A stretch of 64,000 bases of DNA from Bacillota bacterium (GTDB lineage: Bacteria > Bacillota > Clostridia > Acetivibrionales > Acetivibrionaceae): the NCBI GenBank assembly GCA_023398495.1, contig JAEWSG010000064.1, positions 23,909 through 87,908 on the forward strand, read 5' to 3'. A program made the position numbers and the translations under genes. Of this stretch, positions 28,541-37,901 are shown one piece after another; positions within the stretch are counted from its first letter, which is position 1, and the number at the start of each line of letters is the position of its first letter. The notes below the pieces were generated by a model that was given only the letters and a program-made list of their open reading frames with translations, made no database searches and had not been told where the DNA came from.

Positions 28541-28631
28541 GGTAGGAATTCCCTTCGTAGAGGTTCTAAAATCTCAAGGTTTTTAAGTTATGAGCGAATC
28601 GAATTTACTTGATAGGAAAGGAAAAACGACT

Positions 28632-29321
28632 ATGGATAAAAGCTTAATAGCATCAATGATTGATCACGCTGTCTTAAAACCTGATGCTACAGACAGTGAT
28701 CTTGAGAGAGAATGTGGTATTGCTTTAAAGTATGAGGTTGCTTCAGTATGTGTAAAACCTAGCCATGTACCCTTTGCAGCTAAGTTGTTAAAGGGTTCTT
28801 CTGTTAAGGTTAGCACAGTTATAGGTTTTCCACATGGTTCTGTTACAACCGGATGCAAGGTATTTGAGGCGAGGGAAGCAATAGAGAATGGTGCAGATGA
28901 ATTGGATATGGTTATAAACATCGGCAAGCTTTTGTCGGGACAATTGGACTATGTTGAAAAGGACATAAGAAGAGTAGTTGACGAGGCCCATTCTAAAGAT
29001 GTTATTGTAAAAGTTATATTAGAGACAGCACTTTTGACAGATGAATTAAAAGAGATTGCCTGTAGGATTTCTGATGCTTGTGGAGCGGATTTTGTAAAGA
29101 CTTCTACTGGGTTTAACGGCAAAGGTGCAGATCTTGGTGATGTTAAATTAATGAAAAAATGTGTAAGTGACAAGGTCGGCGTTAAAGCATCAGGTGGAAT
29201 AAAGAATTTTGAGCAGGCTGTGACATTTATAGAAGCAGGTTGTACCAGACTGGGCACAAGTTCAACAGTGGAAATTGTTGAGGAAGACTTTGCTTCAGTT
29301 ACTGGGGATTTAAGTTATTAA
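28632..29321 (+). CDS. deoC: Deoxyribose-phosphate aldolase
   Basis: This 229-residue TIM-barrel class I aldolase cleaves 2-deoxyribose-5-phosphate to glyceraldehyde-3-phosphate and acetaldehyde in deoxynucleoside catabolism. The Schiff-base lysine lies in VKTSTGF (K156) and the second conserved lysine in VKASGGI (K185). ELDMVINIG carries the catalytic Asp. ATG 28632 is chosen because AGGAAAGG precedes it. The upstream in-frame ATG at 28590 has no ribosome site. It stands alone, with no deoxynucleoside transport or phosphorylase genes beside it. Acetaldehyde from this enzyme could in principle be used by AdhE elsewhere in the window. Confidence 0.95.
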   Translation: MDKSLIASMIDHAVLKPDATDSDLERECGIALKYEVASVCVKPSHVPFAAKLLKGSSVKVSTVIGFPHGSVTTGCKVFEAREAIENGADELDMVINIGKLLSGQLDYVEKDIRRVVDEAHSKDVIVKVILETALLTDELKEIACRISDACGADFVKTSTGFNGKGADLGDVKLMKKCVSDKVGVKASGGIKNFEQAVTFIEAGCTRLGTSSTVEIVEEDFASVTGDLSY

Positions 29322-29483
29322 CCAAATTTTCATAGCATTTAAATTCACTTTTCGTAAAAAATGCTTCATCATTTCCGCAAGAACAAGCAAGGGAAGTACG
29401 ATTTTTTAATTCAAAATAGAATACTGGAAGTATTACCGGCATAAAAATATCGTATAAAGAATTTTTTGTGAGGTGGCCGGTTA

Positions 29484-30365
29484 ATGCAAAGACTGTTCTG
29501 TGTTATACTTACATGTGTTTTGATAATATCAATGCTTGCGGGGTGTTCCGGACTGCAAAAGTTTGGCTTAAAGGACAATGACGAGGTTAGCCCTGTCAGC
29601 AGTATAGCCCTGAATGAGGCTGAAGCTCAGCAAATCGCAAATAAAGCACCGATTTATCTTTACTTTGCAAATGAAGAAGGTACTAAACTCAAGTTGGAAG
29701 TACGATATATACCTATGAGTGAAGCTAAGAAAACCGCTAATGAAATTGCTTCGTTGATTGTAAAGGAGTTAATAAACGGCCCTAAAGAACCGGGATTAAA
29801 GCCTACAGTTCCAGAAGAAACAAAGCTGCGTTCAAACGTAAAAATAGACGGTGAAGTTGCTACCGTAGACTTAACAAAAGAGTTTAAGGAAAAACACCCC
29901 GGAGGAAAGGCGGCAGAACAGCTTACCATTTACTCTATTGTAAATTCACTTACTGAGCTTAAAGAGATCAGTAAAGTTAAGTTTAAGATAGAAGGAAAAA
30001 CAGCAAAGGAATTTAAAGGCATTTACAAGTTTGATAATGAATTCCCAAGAAGTACTTCACTCATCAGCAAGGAAGCGGCACCTTCGGGTAGAATTAATAA
30101 TGGTTCAGATGACACTGCTGATGGGGATGCAAAGGCAGGAGATAACGCAAAAAGTAGTGACAAGGAAAGTAAGGGCACTTCAGCTGACGAAGCAACAGGG
30201 AACCAAGTTGAAGTGTTTGAGGAAGATGAGAATATAACCACATCAGAAAGCATGGAGGATGGGGATGTAACTACATCTGAAATTATAGAAGATGGTAACG
30301 CTGAAGAAGATATGGCAACTTTCTATTTGGAAGATGAACCTATCGAGGAAGAATTGCTCGAATAG
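29484..30365 (+). CDS. GerMN-domain lipoprotein
   Basis: The 293-residue protein has a lipoprotein signal peptide (about 1-20, lipobox MLAGC). A GerMN domain spans about residues 50-185 (IYLYFANEEGTKLKLEVRY, LIVKELINGPKEPGL, ATVDLTKEFKEKHPGG). GerM-type lipoproteins act in sporulation and germination, where the domain forms ring or scaffold structures. The C-terminal third (about 195-293) is a low-complexity acidic tail rich in Asp, Glu, Ser and Thr, including a repeated TTSExxEDG motif. GAGGTGG precedes ATG 29484. The role is inferred from the domain alone. Confidence 0.85.
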   Translation: MQRLFCVILTCVLIISMLAGCSGLQKFGLKDNDEVSPVSSIALNEAEAQQIANKAPIYLYFANEEGTKLKLEVRYIPMSEAKKTANEIASLIVKELINGPKEPGLKPTVPEETKLRSNVKIDGEVATVDLTKEFKEKHPGGKAAEQLTIYSIVNSLTELKEISKVKFKIEGKTAKEFKGIYKFDNEFPRSTSLISKEAAPSGRINNGSDDTADGDAKAGDNAKSSDKESKGTSADEATGNQVEVFEEDENITTSESMEDGDVTTSEIIEDGNAEEDMATFYLEDEPIEEELLE

Positions 30366-30393
30366 CAAAATACTTTAATATAAGGACTATAAG

Positions 30394-30427
30394 AAACAAG
30401 GAGCATAGAAACAACTCCTTGTTTTTG
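30394..30427. terminator. Bidirectional terminator between GerMN and cheR-like genes
   Basis: Stem aaacaaggag / ctccttgttt with an 11-nt loop is followed by TT. It lies between convergent genes. Confidence 0.8.
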
Positions 30428-30441
30428 TGTTTTTATTAGAA

Positions 30442-31596
30442 TTAGCAATACTGGGAAAGCCTGTATATTTTTTCTTTCTCAAGATAATTTATAAAAAAAG
30501 AATGCCCTTCATTTAAAAGCATACCTTCGCTTTTGCCAAGTACCAGAAATCCCGTTAAATCAAGAGATTTAGAAAAAGTCGAAAGTACCTTTTTTTGAGT
30601 TTGAGGCTTGAGATATATAAATACGTTTCTACATAGAATTAATTGAAATTCGTTAAGGATTCCCTCACCGATGATACTGTGCTGAAAAAACAGAATATTC
30701 TTCTGCAAATAATCTCTGACTTTCATGTAGGAATCCTTAAGTTCAAAATAATCGACAAAGTTTCTTTTTCCTCCGGATTTTTTATAATTTAGAATGTCTC
30801 TATCTATCTCTCTAGTTGAAAATAAACCGTTTTTAGCTTCTTCGATTATATACGGATTTAAATCTGTTGCATAAATATATGTTTTCTCAAGAAGTCCCAG
30901 TTCATATAATAAAATTGCAAGGGAGTAGGCTTCTTTGCCGTTGGAACAACCCACACACCAGATTTTTATGTGGGCATGGGAACTGAGATAAGTCAGTATT
31001 CTGTTCCTCAATACCAGAAAAACTTCAGGATCTCTGAAAAATTCCGTTGTATTTATGGAGAAGTCAAGAAAAAGCTGCTCAAATATTTCAGTGTCCTCTA
31101 AAACTGATGACTCAAATATTTCAAAATTCTGTATGTTTTCCCTGAGCATAGTGATTTTAATCCTTCGTTTTATACTTTCGGTCTGATACCCGGAATAGTC
31201 ATATCCAAATTTTAAGTGAATTTTTCCTAAAAAACGGTCTACCGCAATAGTAGTTAACTGGCCGTTTTCAGGGGTGGAATTTTCTTTAACCAATTCATTG
31301 CCCAATGACTTTTTCGAGACATACTCACATTTAATACCAAGAGTTTGGAGGTATGAATAAAGGTAACGCTTGAAAACATATACCTTGCATTTTGTCGTTT
31401 TCATAATATAGTCGATTTTTTCAACTATATCCGTACCTAATACATTGGCTCCTATAAAGGTGATGTTAAATGTCGAAACCCTCAAATCATCAAGTTCCCT
31501 TAAGAGCTTTTGTGCTTCATGTCTCGTTTCAACTTCGCCAATAACCGAGATGTTTTTTATATTACTATTTTTAACATAATGTATATTCAGATTCAT
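30442..31596 (-). CDS. CheR-type protein methyltransferase with an N-terminal STAS-like region
   Basis: Residues about 120-384 form a CheR-type SAM-dependent methyltransferase: the N-terminal helical part ends in FLDFSINTTEFFRDPEVF, SAM motif WCVGCSNGKEAYSLA, IYATDLNP and ILCRNVFIYL. It would methylate glutamates on chemoreceptors or sensor proteins. Residues 1-105 are additional and look like a STAS-type alpha/beta domain (NISVIGEVETRHEAQKLLREL), which is inference. No chemoreceptor, CheB or CheW gene is nearby. It is the last gene of a minus-strand run with two kinases, 17 bp after the hybrid kinase. TAGGAG precedes the ATG. Confidence 0.85.
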   Translation of the reverse strand: MNLNIHYVKNSNIKNISVIGEVETRHEAQKLLRELDDLRVSTFNITFIGANVLGTDIVEKIDYIMKTTKCKVYVFKRYLYSYLQTLGIKCEYVSKKSLGNELVKENSTPENGQLTTIAVDRFLGKIHLKFGYDYSGYQTESIKRRIKITMLRENIQNFEIFESSVLEDTEIFEQLFLDFSINTTEFFRDPEVFLVLRNRILTYLSSHAHIKIWCVGCSNGKEAYSLAILLYELGLLEKTYIYATDLNPYIIEEAKNGLFSTREIDRDILNYKKSGGKRNFVDYFELKDSYMKVRDYLQKNILFFQHSIIGEGILNEFQLILCRNVFIYLKPQTQKKVLSTFSKSLDLTGFLVLGKSEGMLLNEGHSFFINYLEKEKIYRLSQYC

Positions 31597-31613
31597 ATAA
31601 TACTCCTAAGAAA

Positions 31614-34600
31614 TTAATGTTTATTAATCCATACCTTTACCAACCGGACTAAAACATCATAATCGACCGGCTTGGATATATAATCGTTGGCTCCTGCCTC
31701 TATACATTTATCTTTATCACTCTTTAGAGATTTTGCAGTTATGGCTATGATAGGGATTTCTTTTATCTCATTGGTTTTACGGATAGTTTTAATGGTTTCG
31801 TACCCATCTAATTCCGGCATCATGATATCCATCAGGATGAGATCCACTTTGTTTTCCTTAAGCTTATTGAGTGCAACTTTTCCGTTGTTGGCTTCCAGAA
31901 CATTAGCTCCATATTGTTCAATTGCTGTTGCTAAGGCATATATGTTTCTTGTATCGTCATCAACAATAAGGATTGTCTTATTTTCAAGGTTCAGGAAATG
32001 ATTTTCCTTGGTTTTGGTATCAATATAAAACTGATCTTTCTTATTCCTTCTTACCTTGTGTAAAAATAATGTAACTTCATCCAAAAGTCTTTCTTCAGAA
32101 TTAGCGGTTTTTATAATGATACTGTCTGCGTAAGCACGTATTTCCTTTTCTTCATCTATTGTGAGGTTCCTTCCTGTATATACTATAACGGGAATTTCTA
32201 TATTTTGTTCTTTGATGAATTTACATACGTTTGTGCCGTTTCCTTCCTTGAGCCCTAAATCCAATACAATGGCATCATAAGTACCCTTTAATATTTCGCT
32301 TAAGGCTTTTGCTTCGGTATCTACAGTTTTTACTTCAATATCACTATTTTCGATAAGATCTATAATTACCTCCTGTTGAACAGGGTTATCTTCAATTACA
32401 AGCAGATGCTTTGGGTCTTTTTCAGAGAAATTAACCATTCGTGAGATAAGCTTAATTATATCAGACTCCTCCACTGGTTTTTGTTTAAAGCCTACGGCAC
32501 CCATTTTTTGGGGCTTATAATTTTTTTCCCAAACAGAAATAATGTGTACAGGAATATCTCTTAATTCTATAGTGCTTTTTAACTCCCTTAACACATCTAT
32601 GCCGCTTATATCCGGAAGTCCTAAATCAAGCAAAATACCTTTAGGTCTGTACTGCTTTGCAAGAAGTAAACCTTCTCTGCCATTTATAGCAACAATGGCA
32701 GTAAACCCCATGCCATATATTATCTCTTTTAAGTATTTGGAAAAACTTAAATCATCATCTATGATTAAAATAATATTGTCAGGCGTATTTTGAAGTTGAA
32801 TATCTGTGTTTACGCAAACGGCAGCTTCCTGCTTTGTGGGTTGTAATAGTTCGGAGAAATTGTAACCCTCGGAAACCGTTGCAATAAGATTTGGTACTTC
32901 CAATGAAAATTGACTACCGAAACCAATTTCACTCTTAACAATAATCTTACCTCCTAACAGCTCAGCCAATTTTTTTGAAATGGATAAACCTAAGCCGGTT
33001 CCTCCGTATTTTCTCGATACGGAACCATCACCTTGATGGAACTCTTCAAATATCATCTCCTGTTGCTCACGTCCAATGCCGATGCCGGTGTCGTTTACCG
33101 TGAAAATAACTCCGTCCGGTGTATTTTCATCTTTTGCAATCTTAAGTATTACCGAACCTATATCTGTAAACTTAAGGGCATTGGAAACAAGATTTCTCAA
33201 TATTTGAGAAATTTTATGGAGGTCTCCGCGGAGCCTACTGTTTAGAGTATCTTGAACCACCAGATCAAGGCCTTTCTCCCTTGCTATTCCTTCAAACATT
33301 AGCCTTATTTCATTGATTAACGTTCCAGATTCAAGCTCCTGGACATCTATAGTCATCATTCCAGCTTCTATCTTGGAAAGGTCTAAGATATCATTTATCA
33401 AGCGAAGCAATTCTTGTCCTGCACTGTTTATTATATCTATTTTCTCCTTATCACTAGCAACAAGCTTGCTTTTTGCTTTGTTGAGTAACAGCTTTGAAAG
33501 GAGGATAATAGAGTTTAAAGGCGTTCTTAGTTCGTGGGACATATTTGCGAGGAATTCGGATTTATACCTGTTAGAGGTTTCAAGCTCCGTTGATCTTTTC
33601 TTAAGCTCTTCGCTGGTTTCCTCAAGCTTTTTGTTCTGTGTATTCAAAATCCTTGCCTGTTCCTCAAGTTGCTGCTGCTGCTCCTCGAGTTGTGTATTTG
33701 TTTGCTGCATTTCTTCACTCTGCTGCTGCAATAACTGCTGTTGTTCTTCAAGTTCTGTATTAGTCTGTTGCAGTTCTTCGGTCTGCTGCTGTAATAATTC
33801 CTGTTGCTGCTGCAGTTTAATATTTGACACTTTCAATTTTTCTGCTGATTCATTTGCCTCTTTTCTTGCATTTTCGGAAATGTCAAGTAAATCTATGATT
33901 TTTTGGGTTTGGATTGAAGAATAAAGGTTTACCGCTATGATATGGCTACATTCATTTAATGCATCAAGCTTGGTCTTGTCGAAGTGTTCGAAGGACGCTA
34001 ATGATAAAACACCATAAAGCTCATCATCGTAAATTAATGGCAGAGTATACGTGTTAAGCGGTGCCTCATCCGCTATTCCGGTAGATATGTAATTTTCCGC
34101 TTTGTTAATATTGGTAAGGAAGATAGCTTTTTTCTGAAGTGCTGCCTGTCCAATTATTCCTTCTCCAACTTCAATTTTTTCGTATAACTTTTCCTTTTGA
34201 GTAAATGCATATGCAGAACTAAGTAAAAGAGTATTGCTGCTAACGTCAAATGTGTATAAGACACCTTTACCGGCATTTACAACCTCTGAAACATAATTGA
34301 TAGCCTTTTGTGTAAGAACATCCAGTGATTTGTAACCGGAAAGTTTCTGGCCTAACTTGTTTTGGGTATCCTTAATCCAGAATATATCCTTCAGTCTGTT
34401 TACCAGCACATTATAATGCCTTGTCATTTCCGTTATTTCATTATTGCCGTCTAGCTCCACTGTAGAGAGGTTGCCTGTGTTTGCACTCTCATTCATTGCT
34501 GTTTTTAGTTTGGAAATGGGCCTTAATATGCTGTTGGTTATAGTTATAAAGAAAAATATAAATATGATTATTGCGATTGAAATTACAACAATAAGGGTGT

Positions 34601-35171
34601 TTCTCTGGTTTGCTGCTACGCTTTCAGCTTGTCTGATAAGTACATTGGCATTATTTCTCGAATTGGCATCAATCTTAATCAATATACTTTCCAGTTGATT
34701 AACATATATAGGGTTATTCGTCAATATCACTCTTGATGCTTGTCCAAAATCGCCTTTTAGTGCAGAATCTAATGCATTTTGCCTTTGTTTGTTCCACTGG
34801 GCAAATATTTCTGAGGCTTGCTTTTCCAGATTCTTTGATTCCTCCACTAAAGTATTTTCCTTGATTACGTTCAAATTACCAGTAATCCTTTGTTCTGAGG
34901 TATTAAGTTCATCTATACTTTTTTGCAGTGTCTCAGTATCATTTTTTATTAGTGATTCTCTCATATCTCTTTGCATTTTGATTATATCTACTCTTGCCTC
35001 AATAGCTGCGTTTGATACCTGCATAGATTGGTTATGCATAGTCTCGGTTATCTTTATAATATCCACGATTTTTAAAATTGCAAACGTGCCAAAACATACG
35101 AAGGTGATAATCCATATCAGGAGAATGGACATTAGTCTCACTTTAACGCTTACTTTCATTAGTATATTCAT
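31614..35171 (-). CDS. Hybrid sensor histidine kinase with HAMP, GAF, kinase core and three receivers
   Basis: The 1,185-residue protein has TM1 (about 14-36), an extracytoplasmic helical sensor (about 40-185), TM2 (about 190-214), HAMP, and a GAF domain (about 285-420). A Gln-rich coiled coil (about 430-535) contains a duplicated 22-residue unit (LLQQQTEELQQTNTELEEQQ and variant). HisKA (H in FLANMSHELRTPLNS, about 545) and HATPase_c (NDTGIGIG, GGTGLGLSISK) follow. Three receivers contain DLGLPDISG, DLGLKEGNG and DIMMPELDG. ATG 35171 is preferred over TTG 35177 because GGGGG lies six bases before it. The three receivers suggest phosphorelay branching. Its ligand is unknown. Confidence 0.92.
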   Translation of the reverse strand: MNILMKVSVKVRLMSILLIWIITFVCFGTFAILKIVDIIKITETMHNQSMQVSNAAIEARVDIIKMQRDMRESLIKNDTETLQKSIDELNTSEQRITGNLNVIKENTLVEESKNLEKQASEIFAQWNKQRQNALDSALKGDFGQASRVILTNNPIYVNQLESILIKIDANSRNNANVLIRQAESVAANQRNTLIVVISIAIIIFIFFFITITNSILRPISKLKTAMNESANTGNLSTVELDGNNEITEMTRHYNVLVNRLKDIFWIKDTQNKLGQKLSGYKSLDVLTQKAINYVSEVVNAGKGVLYTFDVSSNTLLLSSAYAFTQKEKLYEKIEVGEGIIGQAALQKKAIFLTNINKAENYISTGIADEAPLNTYTLPLIYDDELYGVLSLASFEHFDKTKLDALNECSHIIAVNLYSSIQTQKIIDLLDISENARKEANESAEKLKVSNIKLQQQQELLQQQTEELQQTNTELEEQQQLLQQQSEEMQQTNTQLEEQQQQLEEQARILNTQNKKLEETSEELKKRSTELETSNRYKSEFLANMSHELRTPLNSIILLSKLLLNKAKSKLVASDKEKIDIINSAGQELLRLINDILDLSKIEAGMMTIDVQELESGTLINEIRLMFEGIAREKGLDLVVQDTLNSRLRGDLHKISQILRNLVSNALKFTDIGSVILKIAKDENTPDGVIFTVNDTGIGIGREQQEMIFEEFHQGDGSVSRKYGGTGLGLSISKKLAELLGGKIIVKSEIGFGSQFSLEVPNLIATVSEGYNFSELLQPTKQEAAVCVNTDIQLQNTPDNIILIIDDDLSFSKYLKEIIYGMGFTAIVAINGREGLLLAKQYRPKGILLDLGLPDISGIDVLRELKSTIELRDIPVHIISVWEKNYKPQKMGAVGFKQKPVEESDIIKLISRMVNFSEKDPKHLLVIEDNPVQQEVIIDLIENSDIEVKTVDTEAKALSEILKGTYDAIVLDLGLKEGNGTNVCKFIKEQNIEIPVIVYTGRNLTIDEEKEIRAYADSIIIKTANSEERLLDEVTLFLHKVRRNKKDQFYIDTKTKENHFLNLENKTILIVDDDTRNIYALATAIEQYGANVLEANNGKVALNKLKENKVDLILMDIMMPELDGYETIKTIRKTNEIKEIPIIAITAKSLKSDKDKCIEAGANDYISKPVDYDVLVRLVKVWINKH

Positions 35172-35211
35172 GAACAACCCCCTAAAATCATCTTTAATAT
35201 AGTATTACAAA

Positions 35212-36534
35212 TTAAAAATATATGTCTGAAAATTCAATGTTGATTTTTCTTATAACATTATCTTCATTGACAACAGAATAATTATTAATCAATAAGTCCT
35301 CTTCATATAAATTTTGATTTTCAACAGGGAGGTCAACAATGAATTCACTTCCGGATTGATATTCGCTTATTACTCCGATCTGTCCTCCATGCATCTCGAC
35401 AAGAGCTTTTACGAGGCTTAGCCCAATACCGCTCCCTTCATTCTCTCTGGTTAAAAGATTATCCAACTGCTTGAATCTTTCAAAAATAACTTCCAACATA
35501 TCTTCGCGTATTCCTATTCCTGTATCTTTTACTGAGATTCTTACGGAACTTTGTAGATCTTTAATGCTTACAAAAATACTTCCACCTTTAGGAGTAAATT
35601 TTATTGCATTCGAAAGAAGATTTAGTATAATACGCTCAATTGCATCAAGATCACACATAATTATTTTTTCTTCTACTTGAGTATCAAATGTTATATTTAT
35701 TCCTTTTGTATTTATATATTCTACTACCGACATGGTTATAGCCTCAATGATCTCCACAATATTACATTTGGAATAAGCAAGATTGAAGTTGCTGGTGTCT
35801 ATTTTTGTGATATCAATTAAATTGTTTACCAGTCTTAAGAGCCTGTTGCAATTCTGGGTTTGCATATCAATTTTATCTCTTAACTTGGTTGTTTCAACAG
35901 ATTTTGTGCTGTTTAGATAATAATTTATCAGTTGAGTGGAACTTAATAAAATGTTTAAAGGAGTTCTAAGTTCATGAGTAATATTTGCAAGAAACATACC
36001 TTTTGCTTCGTTTGCTGCAACCGCTTCTTCTTTCGCTTTCTTCAATTCCTCTGTCTGTTTTTTTAGTTCTTCTGTTTGTTTAAGGAGTTCCTTTGTCTGC
36101 TCTTTTATTTTATTTTCTAAGAGAATATTAATATTACGTTCTTTTTCGATTAGCTTCAAATATACATTTATCCTGTTAATTAGCTGGTACTCATCTATTG
36201 GTTTTGTAATATAGTCCACAGCCCCGATTTCAAAACCTCGTTTTTTGAATTCCTCGGAAGTATAAGCAGCAGTTAGAAATACAATGGGTATGTCTTGTGT
36301 CTTTTTTCTTTTCTTTACATATGCAGCGACTTCAAAACCATCCATTTCTTCCATTTGTATATCAAGAAGAATCAAATCGACAGGTTGTTCATATAGTATC
36401 TGAAGTGCCTTATCTCCAGAGACGGCTTCAAGTACTTCGGCATTGATATATTCATTAATAAGCGTCCTGAGTGTAAATAGATTGTTTTGGTTATCATCTA
36501 CAATCAGTATCTTATAGGATATATCTTTTGTCAT
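35212..36534 (-). CDS. Receiver-histidine kinase (REC-coiled coil-HisKA-HATPase)
   Basis: This 440-residue cytosolic protein has an N-terminal receiver (about 8-125, KILIVDDNQNN, DLILLDIQMEEMDGF, K in ITKPID). A short Lys/Glu coiled coil (TEELKKQTEELKK) and HisKA (FLANITHELRTPLNIL, about 185) follow. HATPase_c has NLLSNAIKFTPKGG, KDTGIGI and EGSGIGLSLVK. It lacks transmembrane segments. ATG 36534 is chosen because AGGGGTG lies six bases upstream. The in-frame GTG at 36543 overlaps that site. It is the first gene of the kinase-kinase-CheR run and probably exchanges phosphate with the triple-receiver kinase. Confidence 0.9.
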   Translation of the reverse strand: MTKDISYKILIVDDNQNNLFTLRTLINEYINAEVLEAVSGDKALQILYEQPVDLILLDIQMEEMDGFEVAAYVKKRKKTQDIPIVFLTAAYTSEEFKKRGFEIGAVDYITKPIDEYQLINRINVYLKLIEKERNINILLENKIKEQTKELLKQTEELKKQTEELKKAKEEAVAANEAKGMFLANITHELRTPLNILLSSTQLINYYLNSTKSVETTKLRDKIDMQTQNCNRLLRLVNNLIDITKIDTSNFNLAYSKCNIVEIIEAITMSVVEYINTKGINITFDTQVEEKIIMCDLDAIERIILNLLSNAIKFTPKGGSIFVSIKDLQSSVRISVKDTGIGIREDMLEVIFERFKQLDNLLTRENEGSGIGLSLVKALVEMHGGQIGVISEYQSGSEFIVDLPVENQNLYEEDLLINNYSVVNEDNVIRKINIEFSDIYF

Positions 36535-36628
36535 TACATTCACCCCTATAGTTATTTAGTTTACATATACTTTTTTACTACAATTTGTTGTTTTTTACAA
36601 GGAACTATTTTACAGAGAATGGCGGTGT

Positions 36629-36658
36629 TTGACTTTTGTTAATCAGCACTTATATAAA
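36629..36658 (+). promoter_or_regulatory. Probable promoter in the kinase / sigma-factor divergent region
   Basis: TTGACT (36629-36634), 18-bp spacer and TATAAA (36653-36658) point toward the ECF sigma gene, with a leader of about 200 bases. The 337-bp region between 36534 and 36872 otherwise holds only the inverted repeat listed next and AT-rich sequence. Confidence 0.45.
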
Positions 36659-36699
36659 TCACGAAAATATTATACATTGGAAAATTTGATTTTCGTGAT
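36658..36699. promoter_or_regulatory. 11-bp inverted repeat, possible operator or leader hairpin
   Basis: ATCACGAAAAT (36658-36668) and ATTTTCGTGAT (36689-36699) are perfect inverted arms separated by 20 bp. They start at the -10 of the predicted promoter and so cover its start site. It could be a dyad operator or an RNA stem in the 5' leader. Confidence 0.5.
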
Positions 36700-36871
36700 A
36701 TTATATTAAGGAAATTGAAGCACGATGTAAAATCTTTATCGCGTTCAATATAGTAGTAAAGTATTATATGATTTCTAAAATATTTATTTCTAAAAAAATT
36801 TTATATAAAAATATTGCAGGGGTTATCGGAAATTTTTCGTCTATATTAGTGAAGGAGAAAGGAGGGGAGTG

Positions 36872-37414
36872 ATGGAGGCGGATGAACTGCTGATAAAGAG
36901 AGCTCTCAAGGGTGACAATGATTCTTTCAGGAGCATAGTTGAAAAGTATCAAGGTTTGGTGTATGCCATTTGTTTTAATATAACAGGGCACAAGCAGGAA
37001 GCAGAAAATCTGGCACAGGAAACATTTATACAGGTTTATCGCTCCCTATCCCGGTATGAAAATAAAGGATTCAAGACATGGATTGGAAAAATTGCAACCA
37101 ATAAGGCAATTGACTGGAAAAGAAAAATGAAGCAGGAAAATGAGGGAAAAGTAGTTTATCTTGAGGATATTTCAGAACTCACCACTGATGATAGCAGCAT
37201 TCATGAACAACTGATAAAAAAGGAAAACACAAAAAGAGTATTGGAATTGTGCAATAAACTTCCTGAGATATACAGTGCAGTGCTGGTAAAGTTTTATATT
37301 CAATCAAAGTCTTATAGTGAAATATCAAAAGAGGACGGTATAAGCGTTAAGACAGTAGAGTCCAGACTTTATAGAGCAAAACAGGCGATAAGAAAGCAAT
37401 GGGAGGAGGTTTGA
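36872..37414 (+). CDS. ECF-type RNA polymerase sigma factor
   Basis: The 180-residue sigma-70 family protein has only regions 2 and 4. Region 2 spans about residues 8-80 (YQGLVYAICFNITGHKQEAENLAQE). Region 4 spans about 120-175 (LPEIYSAVLVKFYIQSKSYSEIS, VKTVESRLYRAKQAIRKQW). It fits SigW-like ECF factors that respond to envelope stress. ATG 36872 follows GGAGGG by five bases, and an in-frame GTG one codon earlier is possible. Its end lies just before the anti-sigma gene with a GGAGGAGG site inside its last codons, so the two are coupled. Confidence 0.92.
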   Translation: MEADELLIKRALKGDNDSFRSIVEKYQGLVYAICFNITGHKQEAENLAQETFIQVYRSLSRYENKGFKTWIGKIATNKAIDWKRKMKQENEGKVVYLEDISELTTDDSSIHEQLIKKENTKRVLELCNKLPEIYSAVLVKFYIQSKSYSEISKEDGISVKTVESRLYRAKQAIRKQWEEV

Positions 37415-37419
37415 AAAAT

Positions 37420-37899
37420 ATGAACCACTATAGAGAAGAGGAACTGCTCCTATACAGTAAAGCAAGTGTTGATGAATCTAAGGAGGCAGAAATTGAAGAG
37501 CACCTTCTAACTTGTGATGAGTGTAACGAAAGGTATATACAGATTATTGAAAGTTGCTGTATGAACGATGGCAATATCCAAATATCTTCAGAGTTTACGG
37601 ATAATGTGATGGATAGATTGAATTTTGACAGTCGGAATCACAAGGCAATAAAAAGAAAGAGGGCTGCCCCGGAAATATTGATATACTATGTTGCGGCTGC
37701 TTGTATAACTTTAATGTTTTCTATAAATGGTGTGTTTGATTCTCTGCTTGGTGGATTTTCAGATATGACCACATCTATTGCATATACACCTGTAAGTCTT
37801 GAGAAAGCGGTTACAAACGGTTGGACTGAAAGACTTGTAAACGATACATCAAAAATAATTTCGGAGTTAAGGCCTGGAGCACAGAATGGCGGGCTCTAG
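37420..37899 (+). CDS. Zinc-finger anti-sigma factor (membrane)
   Basis: This 159-residue protein has the ZAS motif H28-LLT-C32-DE-C35 in its N-terminal cytoplasmic part. A single transmembrane segment (ILIYYVAAACITLMFSINGVF, about 88-108) and a short external tail follow. ZAS proteins bind and inhibit their cognate ECF sigma factor, here the gene just upstream. ATG 37420 is used because GGAGGAGG at 37401-37408 lies before it. Release signals (proteolysis or thiol chemistry) cannot be judged. An extra CC pair (IESCC) near residue 46 is unusual. Confidence 0.87.
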   Translation: MNHYREEELLLYSKASVDESKEAEIEEHLLTCDECNERYIQIIESCCMNDGNIQISSEFTDNVMDRLNFDSRNHKAIKRKRAAPEILIYYVAAACITLMFSINGVFDSLLGGFSDMTTSIAYTPVSLEKAVTNGWTERLVNDTSKIISELRPGAQNGGL

Positions 37900-37901
37900 T
37901 A

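Noticed and set aside
29332..29368. AGCATTT...AAATGCT hairpin after deoC
   Set aside because: Weak A/T stem with a long loop and no T-run, so not supported as a terminator.
33313..33924. 203-codon plus-strand frame rich in Ser and Cys
   Set aside because: It is the complement of the Gln-rich coiled coil of the hybrid kinase. The composition is an artefact of CAG/CTG codons.
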